Part shown: in pieces, positions 1 through 8,567 of the stretch
Layout: every line of letters starts with the position of its first letter
How positions within the stretch are numbered: the stretch's first letter is position 1
Assembly (NCBI RefSeq): GCF_002285285.1
Contig: NZ_NSJF01000002.1
Span: forward strand, 248,001-312,000
Length of the DNA stretch: 64,000 nt
Reading direction: 5' to 3'
Source of the DNA: Vandammella animalimorsus
GTDB taxonomy: Bacteria > Pseudomonadota > Gammaproteobacteria > Burkholderiales > Burkholderiaceae_C
Translations under genes and position numbers: made by a program
Notes under the pieces: model-generated
Database searches by the model: none
Seen by the model: the letters and a program-made list of their open reading frames with translations, nothing else
Told to the model about the DNA's origin: nothing

Positions 1-748
1 GGAAGTCTTGCCAATGCGGCAGCATCTCGATCTCATAGCCGCCGGGGGTGACGCGCGCCAGCAGCGGCACGACGCGCGATTGCCCAATGCGGGCAAAGCG
101 CGACAGTGAGGCCACGGTGGCCGCAGGCACGCCGAAAAAGGGCACAAAAATGGATTCGCGCGGGCCGAAATTCATGTCCGGCAGCAGAAACAGCGCGCCG
201 CCCTGGCGCAGGGTTTGCACGATGGGGCGCAACCCTTGCGCGCGGTTGAGCAGCAGCACCTGGCCAAAGCGGGCGCGGCGCTGCTTGATCCAGGCATCGA
301 GCACAGGATTGGGTTGCTTGGTGTAGATGCTGGCGGCCAGCCGGGTGCTGCCCAGTGCGACGGCCACGCCCGCCGCATCCAGCCCATAAAAGTGCGGCGC
401 CAGCAAAATCAGCGGGCGCGGGTCGTCCAGCTCGTGCACGGCGCCCACGAGCCGTATGCGCTGGCGCAGCCGCTCTGGCGGGGCCAGCCACAGCCAGCTG
501 CGATCCAGCCAGGTCTGGCAGAAGTACACGAAGCATTCCTTGGCCCACTGGCGCCGGGTGGCCTCGCTCTGTTCAGGAAAGCACAGCCGCAGATTGATCA
601 GCGTCACCCGGCGGCGCGGCCTGGCCAGCCAGTACAGCACGCGGCCCAGGCCATGGCCCATGGCGCGCAGCACCGGCAGGGGCAGGCGCGAGAGCACGTG
701 CATCAGGGCGATGACGGCATGGCCGCTCAAGGCATGGAGCCAGCGCAT
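1..748 (-). CDS. LpxL/HtrB-type lipid A acyltransferase (3' part beyond window)
   Basis: Lysophospholipid acyltransferase of the lipid A late acyltransferase (LpxL/LpxM/HtrB) family, which adds a secondary acyl chain to lipid A at the inner membrane. I translated this frame myself; it is open to the window edge, so the C-terminus is missing. The start used is an ATG that overlaps a stop codon as TGATG. About 249 residues are visible, with a hydrophobic N-terminal anchor and the family H-x4-D catalytic motif in LAPHFYGLD (H119, D124). It follows a paralogous acyltransferase 31 bases upstream on the same strand, a tandem arrangement usual for LpxL/LpxM pairs. Which acyl transfer each performs cannot be read from the sequence. 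Confidence 0.85.
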   Translation of the reverse strand, partial: MRWLHALSGHAVIALMHVLSRLPLPVLRAMGHGLGRVLYWLARPRRRVTLINLRLCFPEQSEATRRQWAKECFVYFCQTWLDRSWLWLAPPERLRQRIRLVGAVHELDDPRPLILLAPHFYGLDAAGVAVALGSTRLAASIYTKQPNPVLDAWIKQRRARFGQVLLLNRAQGLRPIVQTLRQGGALFLLPDMNFGPRESIFVPFFGVPAATVASLSRFARIGQSRVVPLLARVTPGGYEIEMLPHWQDF

Positions 749-779
749 CAGCACAGCCCCTGGCGAGATGGGCAGGCAC

Positions 780-1670
780 TCATGCTTGCAGATCCTCCAG
801 CGATTGGGGCTGCACGGCATCGGCGGGCATACCGCGCGGGGCCTTGTAGCGGGCATAGCCCCACATGTATTGATCGGGGCAGGCGCGGATCTGTGCCTCG
901 ACGGCACGGTTGATCTGCTGCACCAGCGCGGCCTGGCTGGCGCTGGCGTCCAAATCCAGCTGCTCCAGGTACAGGCGGTAGCCTGCGCCCCAGGGCAGGC
1001 GCTCGCAGCGCGCGATGACGACAATGGGCCGCGTTTGCTGGATCAGGCGTGCGGCCATGGTCATGGTGTAGGCTGGCTTGCCGAATACATCGGCCCACTC
1101 GCCCATGCCCCAGGGTGGCACCTGATCGGGCAGCAGGCCGACGGCGCCGCCCTGGCGCAGGCAGCGCAGCAGCGCGCGCACGCCACTCATGTCGGTGGGC
1201 ACGGCCTGCTGGCCGTGGCGGTTGCGCACGGTTTGCAACATGCGCGCCAGAAAGGCCTTGCGCGCCGGGCGGTACAACACCGTCAGCGGCCCGCGCGCCG
1301 TGCCCCAGCGCTGCGCCCAGTATTGCGCCACGGTCTGTGAGGAGAGCTCGAAACAGCCCATGTGTGGGGTGATGAACAGCACGCCTTGCGGCAGGGGCCA
1401 GATCTCGTCGAGCAGGCGCTGGGCCTGTTCGTCGAGGGCCACGGGCACAGGTGGGCCGTGCCAGACCTTGGGCAGCTCGGCCACCATGCGCCCGGCATGG
1501 CCGACTGCGGCGCGCACCTGGGCGAAGCGGTAGCCGGCCTGCGCGGCGTTGTCGATGAAACGCCGCCGATACGTCGGCGAGGCCAGAAAAACCAGCCAGC
1601 CCAGCAGCCAGCCCAGGGCCTGCAAAAGGCGGGCGGGCAGCCAGGAGAGCGTGCGCAGGAGAAAGAACAT
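780..1670 (-). CDS. LpxL/LpxM-type lipid A acyltransferase
   Basis: Second lipid A late acyltransferase, 296 aa from the ATG that begins MFFLLRTLSW. A longer frame upstream would run into the metK promoter region and is less likely. The N-terminus is a hydrophobic anchor (residues 1-30). The catalytic H-x4-E motif is in TPHMGCFELS (H103, E108). Length fits the 290-310 aa family. It is probably co-transcribed with the next acyltransferase on the same strand and diverges from metK. The pair should set the number of acyl chains on lipid A; specificity (lauroyl or myristoyl, order of addition) is not predictable here. Confidence 0.87.
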   Translation of the reverse strand: MFFLLRTLSWLPARLLQALGWLLGWLVFLASPTYRRRFIDNAAQAGYRFAQVRAAVGHAGRMVAELPKVWHGPPVPVALDEQAQRLLDEIWPLPQGVLFITPHMGCFELSSQTVAQYWAQRWGTARGPLTVLYRPARKAFLARMLQTVRNRHGQQAVPTDMSGVRALLRCLRQGGAVGLLPDQVPPWGMGEWADVFGKPAYTMTMAARLIQQTRPIVVIARCERLPWGAGYRLYLEQLDLDASASQAALVQQINRAVEAQIRACPDQYMWGYARYKAPRGMPADAVQPQSLEDLQA

Positions 1671-1682
1671 GAAAGACGGGGC

Positions 1683-1688
1683 TACAAT
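1683..1688 (+). promoter_or_regulatory. Probable -10 element of metK
   Basis: TACAAT in the context GCTACAATCG. The same GCTACAATC string lies ahead of guaB on the other strand, so it looks like a house sigma-70 -10 form. No good -35 is visible 17 bases upstream. Transcription starting near 1695 would give a leader of about 150 bases before the metK ATG. Confidence 0.5.
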
Positions 1689-1698
1689 CGCCTGCTTG

Positions 1699-1848
1699 GA
1701 TCCCCTTGCGGGATCGGTCGCTGAGTTAAAGAGCAACTTGCAGGGCGACTGAAAACAATGCTGCTAAAGCGTTCGCCCGGACTCCTTTTTCGAGGGTGGC
1801 TTCAGGCAAACGCCTATCAGAACCACTGCCAACGAAAGGAGTTTTTTT
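1699..1848 (+). promoter_or_regulatory. Structured metK 5' leader with ribosome-site-sequestering stem
   Basis: Three foldable parts are seen. A hairpin GATCCC/GGGATC (1699-1704 with 1710-1715); a GTCGC/GCGAC stem further on; and a long stem in which ACTCCTTTTTCG (1781-1792) pairs with CGAAAGGAGT (1833-1842), leaving two T bases bulged. That last partner contains the metK Shine-Dalgarno AAAGGAG. Inside it GTGG-TTC pairs with GAA-CCAC around a small AGGC/GCCT hairpin. The 3' arm runs straight into seven T bases before the ATG, so it could also act as an intrinsic terminator. Leaders that sense S-adenosylmethionine commonly precede metK in bacteria. I do not recognise this as a named riboswitch class, and ligand control is inference. 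Confidence 0.45.
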
Positions 1849-3036
1849 ATGGCCAACGATTTTCTGTTTACTTCGGAATCGGTCTCTGAAGGCCATCCCG
1901 ATAAGGTCGCCGACCAGATTTCGGACGCTATTTTAGATGCGCTGCTCGCCCAGGACCCCATGAGCCGCGTGGCCGCCGAGACGCTGACCAATACCGGCTT
2001 GGTGGTGCTGGCCGGTGAAATCACCTCCGGCGCCAGCGTCGATTACATCCAGATCGCGCGCGACACCATCAAGCGCATCGGCTACGACAACACCGAGTAC
2101 GGCATCGACTACAAAGGCTGCGCCGTGCTGGTGGCCTACGACAAGCAAAGCCAGGAAATCGCCCAGGGCGTGGACAAGGCCAGCGACGACGAGCTCAACA
2201 TCGGCGCGGGCGATCAGGGCCTGATGTTTGGCTACGCCTGCGACGAAACGCCCGAGCTGATGCCCGCGCCCATCTACTACGCGCACCGCCTGGTCGAGCG
2301 CCAAAGCCAGCTGCGCCGCGATGGCCGCCTGCCCTTCTTGCGCCCCGACGCCAAAAGCCAGGTGACCATGCGCTATGTGGACGGCAAGCCCCACAGCATC
2401 GACACCGTGGTGCTCTCCACCCAGCACAGCCCTGACCAGAGCGAGACGGCCACCAAGCTCAAGGACAGCTTCATCGAGGCCGTGATCGAGGAAATCATCA
2501 AGCCCGTGCTGCCCAAGGAGTGGCTCAAGGACACGAAATACCTGGTCAACCCCACGGGCCGCTTCGTCATCGGCGGGCCGCAGGGCGATTGCGGGCTGAC
2601 GGGCCGCAAGATCATCGTCGACACCTACGGCGGCGCCTGCCCGCACGGCGGCGGCGCTTTCAGCGGCAAGGATCCCACCAAGGTCGATCGCTCTGCCGCC
2701 TACGCCGCGCGCTACGTGGCCAAAAACATCGTCGCCGCTGGGCTGGCGCGCCAGGCGCAAATCCAAGTCTCCTACGCCATCGGCGTGGCCAAGCCCATCA
2801 ACGTCACGGTCTACACCGAAGGCACGGGCGTGATCCCGGACGAGCAAATCGCCCAACTCGTGCAAGAGCACTTCGACCTGCGCCCGCGCGGCATCATCGA
2901 AATGCTCGACCTGCGCCGCCCCATCTACGAAAAAACCGCCGCCTACGGCCACTTCGGCCGTGACGAGCCGGAGTTCACCTGGGAAGCCACCGACAAGGCC
3001 CAAGCCCTGCGCGCCGCCGCTGGCTTGAAAGACTGA
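1849..3036 (+). CDS. metK: S-adenosylmethionine synthase
   Basis: Makes S-adenosylmethionine from methionine and ATP in the cytoplasm. 395 aa, a normal length. Visible family motifs are GHPDK near residues 15-19 (active-site His), GAGDQG near residue 119 (methionine/ATP loop), and a Gly-rich [19 protein letters not shown] segment near residue 270. The ATG has a strong AAAGGAG seven bases upstream, and this ribosome site lies within the leader stem described separately. A strong intrinsic terminator follows the stop. The gene diverges from the lipid A acyltransferases and appears monocistronic. Confidence 0.98.
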   Translation: MANDFLFTSESVSEGHPDKVADQISDAILDALLAQDPMSRVAAETLTNTGLVVLAGEITSGASVDYIQIARDTIKRIGYDNTEYGIDYKGCAVLVAYDKQSQEIAQGVDKASDDELNIGAGDQGLMFGYACDETPELMPAPIYYAHRLVERQSQLRRDGRLPFLRPDAKSQVTMRYVDGKPHSIDTVVLSTQHSPDQSETATKLKDSFIEAVIEEIIKPVLPKEWLKDTKYLVNPTGRFVIGGPQGDCGLTGRKIIVDTYGGACPHGGGAFSGKDPTKVDRSAAYAARYVAKNIVAAGLARQAQIQVSYAIGVAKPINVTVYTEGTGVIPDEQIAQLVQEHFDLRPRGIIEMLDLRRPIYEKTAAYGHFGRDEPEFTWEATDKAQALRAAAGLKD

Positions 3037-3075
3037 CCGGACACACAGAACAAAGGCCTCTGAGCCCGACAACAG

Positions 3076-3110
3076 GAGCACGGCGTCCATGCGCGCCGTG
3101 CTCTTTTTTT
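3076..3110 (+). terminator. Intrinsic terminator of metK
   Basis: Ten-base perfect stem GAGCACGGCG/CGCCGTGCTC (3076-3085 with 3094-3103), 8-base loop, then seven T bases. Confidence 0.93.
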
Positions 3111-3639
3111 GTGGCCATGGCAGCGAAGGCGCTCAAGCGTTCAAGTGAAAGCAAATGTTGCGCGCCTGCTGGTCAGTCATTGGCGCAGTGCGGATGCCAG
3201 GGCGTTGTGGGCCAGGGGCGTGTTGAGATGGGGCGTTGCGGCGGAGTTTTCGGTCGAAACCTTCGCAACTGCTGCGTTGCAAATGCGCGCAAGGCGCCGC
3301 CTTGAGCGTGTTTTCGCCTTGCATCTGCGGCTTTTGCCTCGGAAAAACCGCTTCGCAAACCAAACCTCAGCAATCTCTGGCATGGCAGAGCCCCTTGTAG
3401 CGTCGCGGCTGCGCCTGTGTGTATGCCAGGGGCAGCCCATGAGCCGATCATGGCGGGTAGGGCGCGGCCGGGTGGCCTTGGCTGCGTTGCATTTGGAAGC
3501 ATGGCCCGCGCTGGCAGCATGGGAGGCCATCCCTATACTGAACAGGCCCCGGTTTGCGGGGGCCGGGGCGCCATGGCATGGCTGCAGCAGCCTCGGGAAA
3601 ACCATTGCAACGCCATGCCGCACCAAGGGAGATTGATTG
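3111..3639. other. Non-coding gap with a degenerate MITE-like segment
   Basis: No convincing gene. Open frames here are biased by GC content and lack ribosome sites. Roughly 3240-3380 resembles the inner part of the intact MITE at 13311-13471 read on the opposite strand: GCTGCGTTGCAAA, then GTTTTCGCCTTGCA, then CCGCTTC occur in the same order. The ends are no longer recognisable. I read it as a decayed copy. Confidence 0.4.
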
Positions 3640-4419
3640 ATGCCGATTCAATGCACGATGTGGGGGCGCCTGGCCGTTCAGGCGCGCTTTTTCTGGGCCC
3701 AGAAGCGCCGCGCCCTGGGCGCTTTGGCGCTGGCTGTAGGGCTGGCCCAGCCCGCCGCCAGCTGGGGTTTTGCCGGCGTCTTCGACGCCGCTGCGCAGGA
3801 CGCCTTGCGCGCCGTGGGCGGCGCGCTCTCGTCGTCCACGCCCCCGCCGGCTTCGGACAAACCGGCGGCATCGGCCAGCAACGCTGGCTACACCTACACG
3901 CCGGCATTGAGTGCGCAGGTGCGCGATGAGGTCATCGGCCATTTGGTGAACGTGGGCAAGAGCCGTGGCGCACTGGATACGCAGGGCGAGCAGGCGCTGC
4001 GCGATGCTTTCGGCAAGATCGACCTGGTGGCTTTGTTGGAGCCCGAGCTGAAAAAGCAGGGCTACGCCATGCACGACCTGGGCACTGCGCTGACCACCTG
4101 GCTGATGGTGCACTACGGCATCTTGCAGGGCGCCAACACCACGGATGCGCAAAACGCCGCCGTGCACCGGCAAATCCAGCAGCGCATGGCAGGCGTGGCC
4201 GACATCCAGAGCATGAACGATGCGCAAAAACAGCGTGTGGCCGAGGCGCTGTACTGGTTTGCCACCCTGGCCCAGCACGGCTATGAGCAGGCCAAGCAGG
4301 GCGCGCAGGGCTACTCCGTCCAGGCCGTGACCGACGATGCGCGCCAGGCGCTGCAAAGCTTTGGCTTCGATGCCGAGCAGATGAAGCTGAGCGATCAGGG
4401 CTTCGTCACGCAGCCATGA
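3640..4419 (+). CDS. Secreted hypothetical protein
   Basis: 259 aa. The ATG is preceded by AAGGGAG. The N-terminus has a basic stretch then a hydrophobic core (ALGALALAVGLAQPAASWGFA), so a signal peptide or anchor is likely. It is followed by a low-complexity Ser/Pro/Ala linker (about residues 60-80) and an all-helical region rich in Gln and Ala. I do not recognise the family with certainty; it resembles proteins annotated only as domains of unknown function in Burkholderiales. Codon use fits the host. It stands alone between metK and the thioesterase gene, so context does not suggest a role. Confidence 0.7.
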   Translation: MPIQCTMWGRLAVQARFFWAQKRRALGALALAVGLAQPAASWGFAGVFDAAAQDALRAVGGALSSSTPPPASDKPAASASNAGYTYTPALSAQVRDEVIGHLVNVGKSRGALDTQGEQALRDAFGKIDLVALLEPELKKQGYAMHDLGTALTTWLMVHYGILQGANTTDAQNAAVHRQIQQRMAGVADIQSMNDAQKQRVAEALYWFATLAQHGYEQAKQGAQGYSVQAVTDDARQALQSFGFDAEQMKLSDQGFVTQP

Positions 4420-4536
4420 AGCCAGCGCCATGAAAGCGCACGGGGGGGCGGTCAGGCGGGCGGCGGCTGCGCGCGGCGCAAGGCGCATCACAGGCCCTAG
4501 AATCGCCCCGTTTTCTGCCTGCCCTGACCCTGCGCC

Positions 4537-4956
4537 ATGCCAATCTGGAAAAAGCCTGTCTCCGTCGAGTTGCTCAATCAATCCGCTGCCAACACCGCCG
4601 TGTCCCATCTGGGCATCGAGGTACTGGCGTTGGGCGATGACTTCATCCAGGCGCGCATGCCCGTGGACGAGCGCACCAAGCAGCCCTTTGGCCTGCTGCA
4701 TGGCGGCTGTAGCGTGGTGCTGGCCGAAACACTGGGCTCGCAGGCGGCCTACTACGCTTCGCCCGAAGGCTGCAACGTGGTAGGGCTGGAGATCAATGCC
4801 AACCACCTGCGGGCCGTCACCTCGGGCTGGGTGACGGGCACGGCGCGGCCCATCCACATTGGCCGCAGCACCCACGTCTGGCACATCGAGATCGTCGATG
4901 AGGCCGGCAAGATGGCCTGCATCTCACGCCTGACCATGGCCATCCTGAACCGCTGA
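4537..4956 (+). CDS. Hotdog-fold acyl-CoA thioesterase (YdiI/MenI/EntH-like)
   Basis: 139 aa hotdog thioesterase. The segment FGLLHGGCSVVLAETLGS carries the His-Gly-Gly and the Glu that polarise the thioester carbonyl in the YdiI/EntH group. In other bacteria this group hydrolyses 1,4-dihydroxy-2-naphthoyl-CoA or proof-reads siderophore carrier proteins. No menaquinone or siderophore genes are nearby, so the physiological acyl-CoA here is unknown; a role clearing aryl- or acyl-CoA is plausible. Single gene, 117 bases after the preceding one. Confidence 0.88.
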   Translation: MPIWKKPVSVELLNQSAANTAVSHLGIEVLALGDDFIQARMPVDERTKQPFGLLHGGCSVVLAETLGSQAAYYASPEGCNVVGLEINANHLRAVTSGWVTGTARPIHIGRSTHVWHIEIVDEAGKMACISRLTMAILNR

Positions 4957-5002
4957 GCTTGGCATCGCAGCGCCTGTCGCTGCGATTCGTTCAGACCGTT
5001 CT

Positions 5003-5566
5003 TCAGGACTGCTCTTGCAGGCGCTGGCTTTGCCAATACACCTCGCCCGCGCCGTGGTTGTGGTTGAGGTGGCGAGCCAGCACGAACAGCAGATCGGAGA
5101 GCCGGTTCAGATAGCGCCGCGGGCCGGGGTTGAGCGTCTCGCCGCCTGCTTCCAGCGCCACCACGGCGCGTTCGGCGCGGCGCGCCACGGTGCGGCATAC
5201 ATGGGCCTGGGCAGCAGCGCGGCTGCCTGCTGGCAGGATGAACTCCTTCAGGCGCGGCAGCTGGGCGTTGTACTGCGGCAAGGCCGCATCCAGCGCGGCC
5301 AGCGCCTCGTCCTGCAGCAGCTGGTAGCCCGGCATGGACAGCTCACCGCCCAGATTGAACAGCTGGTGCTGCACGGCCTGCAGCAGCTGGCGCACGTCAT
5401 CGGGTAGCTCCTCACACAGCAGCAGGCCGATGTGGGAGTTGAGCTCGTCCACCTCGCCAATGGCATGGATGCGCGCGCTGGCCTTGGACAGGCGCGTGTT
5501 GTCGCCCAGGCCAGTGCTGCCGTCGTCGCCGGTGCGGGTGGTGATGGTGCTCAATCGGTTGCCCAT
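5003..5566 (-). CDS. Cob(I)alamin adenosyltransferase, PduO type
   Basis: ATP:cob(I)alamin adenosyltransferase that forms adenosylcobalamin. 187 aa from an ATG with GAGAGA just upstream; a TTG six codons earlier is less likely because the ribosome site would then lie inside the gene. The N-terminal TRTGDDGSTGLGD is the ATP-binding motif of the PduO/MMAB class. The C-terminal part with RRAERAVVAL and RYLNRLSDLLFVLAR completes the family signature and active site. No other cobalamin gene lies nearby, and no cobalamin riboswitch is visible upstream. Confidence 0.94.
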   Translation of the reverse strand: MGNRLSTITTRTGDDGSTGLGDNTRLSKASARIHAIGEVDELNSHIGLLLCEELPDDVRQLLQAVQHQLFNLGGELSMPGYQLLQDEALAALDAALPQYNAQLPRLKEFILPAGSRAAAQAHVCRTVARRAERAVVALEAGGETLNPGPRRYLNRLSDLLFVLARHLNHNHGAGEVYWQSQRLQEQS

Positions 5567-5657
5567 GCGCTCTCTCCAAGTCAAACCGCTACCATAGCGG
5601 GTTTTTCACGCTGCCCCGGCAGGGGCGGGCGACGATTTTCAATGAAAGGGTGTGTTC

Positions 5658-6599
5658 ATGGCGTTTGCGGGATTGTTGGCCTTGCTCGACGACATCGCTA
5701 CGGTGCTGGACGACGTGGCTGTGATGACCAAGGTGGCGGCGCGCAAGGGCGCAGCCATGGCCGATGATGTGGCCGTGCTGACCAAGGTGGCGGCGCAGAA
5801 GTCCGCCGGCGTGCTGGGCGACGATCTGGCGCTGAATGCACAGCAGGTCACGGGCGTGGCCTCCGAGCGCGAGCTGCCGGTGGTCTGGGCCGTGGCCAAA
5901 GGCTCGCTGATCAACAAGCTGATCCTGGTGCCGGCGGCGCTGCTCATCAGCGCCTTTTTGCCGCAGTTGATTACGCCGCTGCTGATGCTGGGCGGCGCTT
6001 TTCTGTGTTTCGAGGGGGCGGAGAAAATCCTGCACCGCTGGCTGCACCGCGACGCCGATGCGCATGGCCATGGCCAGGCCGAGCCGACGTTGGACGAAGC
6101 AGCCAAGATCAAGGGCGCAATCCGCACGGATTTCATTCTCTCGGCCGAGATCGTTGCCATCGTGCTGGGCGTGGTTGAAGGCCGGGCTTTTGCCGAGCAG
6201 GCCATGGTGTTGTCGGTGCTGGCGCTGGCCATGACGGTGCTGGTCTATGGGCTGGTGGCTGGCATCGTCAAGCTCGATGACCTGGGGCTGTGGCTGGCCA
6301 GCCAGCGCCAGGCTTGGCGCCAGGGCCTGGGCAAGGCCATTCTCTGGGCTGCTCCTTGGCTGATGAAAACCCTGTCCGTCGTCGGCATGGCGGCGATGTT
6401 CCTGGTCGGTGGCGGCATCCTCGTGCATGGCCTGGAGTCTGTGCACCACGCCATCGAGCACCTGGCGCAGCAGTGGACGGGCAACCCCGAGAGCCTGTGG
6501 GTCAACACCCTGGGCAATGGCCTGGTGGGCTTGGTGGCCGGCTTGCTGATCGTGGCCGTGGTGATGGGCGTCAAGCGCCTGCTGGGCCGCGGGCACTGA
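5658..6599 (+). CDS. DUF808 (YedI-like) inner membrane protein
   Basis: 313 aa, starting at the ATG seven bases after GAAAGGG; a GTG two codons upstream leaves no room for that ribosome site. The N-terminus has the DUF808 signature: LLDDIATVLDDVAVMTKVAARK followed by a near-repeat DDVAVLTKVAAQK, then at least five hydrophobic segments. A His-rich loop (DADAHGHGQ) lies near residue 135. Homologues such as E. coli YedI are inner-membrane proteins with no agreed function. It diverges from the cobalamin adenosyltransferase. Confidence 0.9.
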   Translation: MAFAGLLALLDDIATVLDDVAVMTKVAARKGAAMADDVAVLTKVAAQKSAGVLGDDLALNAQQVTGVASERELPVVWAVAKGSLINKLILVPAALLISAFLPQLITPLLMLGGAFLCFEGAEKILHRWLHRDADAHGHGQAEPTLDEAAKIKGAIRTDFILSAEIVAIVLGVVEGRAFAEQAMVLSVLALAMTVLVYGLVAGIVKLDDLGLWLASQRQAWRQGLGKAILWAAPWLMKTLSVVGMAAMFLVGGGILVHGLESVHHAIEHLAQQWTGNPESLWVNTLGNGLVGLVAGLLIVAVVMGVKRLLGRGH

Positions 6600-6813
6600 G
6601 TGCCTGCTCAAAGCCCGGCGGCTGCGCCTGACCGTGGATAGCCCGAAGTCATCCCCATCGGCCGGGGATAAGGCTGTGGACAAGGTGTCGGCGGTTTTGG
6701 GATGGCCCTATGGCGGGGGCTGGGTTGCCTGGAATTTGGGCAGCGCGTCCAGACCTTGAAAGGGATGGCCTTGAAAGCCCGCTCAACGCCCTGGCGCGGT
6801 TGCCGGGTTGAGC

Positions 6814-6875
6814 AGAGCGTGTTGTTGTGCACTTTGCGCTCTCGCGGGGGGGGCGAAAAGTGCATAACACGCTCT
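6814..6875. repeat. Small palindromic repeat with AGAGCGTGTT ends
   Basis: About 62 bases with imperfect inverted ends: AGAGCGTGTT-x3-TGCACTTT on the left and AAAGTGCATAACACGCTCT on the right, around a run of eight G. One end recurs inverted at 8354-8374. Shorter related copies follow the stop codons at 11807 and 36634. It directly abuts the IS insertion site. Confidence 0.65.
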
Positions 6876-6885
6876 AAGAACCTGT

Positions 6886-7362
6886 TCAAAATCTTTTGAG
6901 GATGAGCGCCAGGAAAGCCAAGTGGATGAATTGCAAGCTGGTATTGAGCAGGCGCTCGCAGTTCTTCCACAAGCGTCTGTTCTTGTCCAGCCAGGCAAAG
7001 CTGCGCTCCACAACCCAGCGCTTGGGCATCACCTTGAAGGTGTGCAACTGACTGCGCTTGGCGATCTGCACGTTGACGTGCCCGCCCAAAATGGCTTGCA
7101 CGCCCTGTGCAAAAGGTTTGCCCACATAGCCGCTGTCACACAGCAGGCCTTGCACGCGCTTGCATGCAGGTTGGCAGCGCTGGAGTGCCTGTAGTGCGCC
7201 TTGGCGGTCTGTGATGTTTGCAGTCGTCACGGCAATGGCGTGGGGCAGACCTTGAGTATCGACGGCGATGTGACGTTTGATGCCTGAAACCTTCTTGCCT
7301 GCGTCATAGCCTTTGTGGCCAGCGGTGTCACTGCCCTTGACGCTCTGTGCGTCCACGATCAA
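6886..7362 (-). CDS. IS5-family transposase, C-terminal frame (OrfB)
   Basis: Catalytic half of the DDE transposase. Visible catalytic regions are [10 protein letters not shown] (first Asp), [10 protein letters not shown] (second Asp) and [13 protein letters not shown] (Glu with the YREK-like K/R). The coordinates start at the first in-frame ATG, but the open frame continues upstream to the A7 run at 7415-7421 (seen as T7 on the plus strand), where it meets OrfA. It has no own ribosome site and is probably made only as a fusion with OrfA. Confidence 0.88.
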   Translation of the reverse strand: MIVDAQSVKGSDTAGHKGYDAGKKVSGIKRHIAVDTQGLPHAIAVTTANITDRQGALQALQRCQPACKRVQGLLCDSGYVGKPFAQGVQAILGGHVNVQIAKRSQLHTFKVMPKRWVVERSFAWLDKNRRLWKNCERLLNTSLQFIHLAFLALILKRF

Positions 7363-7681
7363 GAAGGCGCTGCATGCGTTGCGCGCCTGTTTCTCGCGGG
7401 CCGCGCCAACTTGATTTTTTTAAAGCCTGCTGCAGCAAGCTGGTGCCTTGTTCATTGGGCTGGCTCCAGATCTGGAAGTAGGCGTGTACGGTGCGCCATT
7501 TGGGAAAGTCACTCGGTAGAGCTCTCCATTGGCAACCTGTGCGCAGCAGGTACAGCACGGCGCAGAACACCTCATACAGATCCACCGTGCGCGGGCGAGT
7601 GCTTTTGCGCGCGCCCTCCAGCAAAGGGCGCACATGCTCAAATTGCTCTGGGCTGATGTCGCTTGGGTATTTCGCTCTCAT
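7328..7681 (-). CDS. IS5-family transposase, N-terminal frame (OrfA)
   Basis: 117 aa beginning [20 protein letters not shown], the N-terminal DNA-binding part (DUF4096-like) of IS5 transposases. At TTT-A7 (7415-7421) the frame leaves the family sequence and runs on to an unrelated tail. Losing one A at that run would give a continuous [15 protein letters not shown] reading into OrfB. This is either the transcriptional-slippage/frameshift signal known for IS427-group elements or an inactivating base gain; sequence alone cannot decide. Confidence 0.85.
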   Translation of the reverse strand: MRAKYPSDISPEQFEHVRPLLEGARKSTRPRTVDLYEVFCAVLYLLRTGCQWRALPSDFPKWRTVHAYFQIWSQPNEQGTSLLQQALKKSSWRGPRETGAQRMQRLLDRGRTERQGQ

Positions 7682-7724
7682 GCAACGAGCATAGACAAAT
7701 TGGCAAAAAGATTTTGAACAGGTT

Positions 7725-8228
7725 CTAACAAGGCGGCATGGGCACTGGCGCAGCCTCGCTGGCTGGGGCGGCGGCCTCATCGGCGGCTTTTCGCACCACC
7801 ATCACCGGTACTTGCACCGAGCCGAGCACGCGGTCGGTGGTGCTGCCCAGCAGGAACTTCTCCAGCCCGGAGCGCCCGTGCGAGGCCATGATGATCAGCG
7901 AGATGCCGCGCTCTTTCACGACATCAGAAATGGTGTTTTGCACGATCGAGCCTTCCAGCGACAGGGTTTGCACGGCCAGACCTTCGGCCTCTAGCTCGGC
8001 GCGCGCCTGCTGCAAGGCCTGCTGGCCTTGCTCGCTGGATTCGGCCACGTACTGCGCCTGGCCATAGGCCAGATCCGTGCCGATGCCAGTGAACGGGTAA
8101 GGGTCCACCACGTACAGCACCAGCACCGTGCTGCCAAAGGCTTTGGCGATGGCCTTGGCGTGGGCTATGGCGCACAGCGATGTGTCCGTGCCGTCGATGG
8201 GCACCATGATGCGGGGATACAAGGACAT
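7725..8228 (-). CDS. Universal stress protein (UspA family)
   Basis: 167 aa, start at [28 protein letters not shown] ribosome site lies just upstream. The UspA ATP-binding motif is present: [24 protein letters not shown] (G-2x-G-9x-G-S/T form). It should be a cytosolic nucleotide-binding stress protein. The last codons, PVPMPPC, and the TAG stop abut the IS right end; without the IS the same TAG would have been read from the repeat. The gene is bracketed by inverted repeat ends at 6858-6877 and 8354-8374, an arrangement discussed in the findings. Confidence 0.93.
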   Translation of the reverse strand: MSLYPRIMVPIDGTDTSLCAIAHAKAIAKAFGSTVLVLYVVDPYPFTGIGTDLAYGQAQYVAESSEQGQQALQQARAELEAEGLAVQTLSLEGSIVQNTISDVVKERGISLIIMASHGRSGLEKFLLGSTTDRVLGSVQVPVMVVRKAADEAAAPASEAAPVPMPPC

Positions 8229-8353
8229 GGTGGTGGCCTCCAGAAATCGTTGATGGAAAAGGCTGCACTGGCCTGGGTCTTCGGGCGCGCCCGTCTGCGG
8301 CATGGTAATGGCGCGCGGCATGGTGCGGCGCTTTGACCGAGGGTGGCATTGGG

Positions 8354-8385
8354 GTTAGAGCGTGTTATGCACTTGTCGCCCCCCG
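8354..8385 (+). repeat. Single end of the AGAGCGTGTT repeat family
   Basis: GTTAGAGCGTGTTATGCACT and the following C-rich stretch match, in inverted orientation, the right half of the palindromic repeat at 6814-6875. The identity is about 21 bases, counting one base now separated from the left copy by the IS. No second end was found to the right. The rest of 8229-8567 holds only the efflux operon promoter region; nothing else was recognised. Confidence 0.6.
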
Positions 8386-8567
8386 CGCAGGGCCAAGCTG
8401 CCCTGGGCGCTTTACCTGCGGTTTACCCGGCGCTCAAATGCCGTGCGCCGTGGGCGCGCCACAATGGCGCCGCTGCGCAGGTTGGCAGCAAAAACTCGAA
8501 CAACTTCCAAGAACACAGCGGCGGCCGCGCCTGCATGGCTGCCGCTGCCACGATTGAAACCACGACC

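Larger units (their letters stand above)
6878..7725 (-). mobile_element. IS5-family (IS427/IS1031-like) insertion sequence
   Basis: 848-base element with terminal inverted repeats GAACCTGTTCAAAATCTTTT, flanked on both sides by TAA (6875-6877 and 7726-7728). This matches the TNA target duplication of the IS427-type group of IS5. It encodes a DDE transposase in two overlapping frames on the minus strand. The insertion lies at the stop codon of the universal stress protein gene and rebuilds that stop (TAG), so the host gene is not interrupted. Confidence 0.92.

Noticed and set aside
1933-3090. A 385-codon minus-strand frame across metK
   Set aside because: Antisense shadow of metK, with the typical Val/Asp/Gly/His-rich composition of such shadows.
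3109-3636. A 175-codon plus-strand frame after metK
   Set aside because: No start signal, no similarity I recognise, lies over decayed repeat sequence just past a strong terminator.
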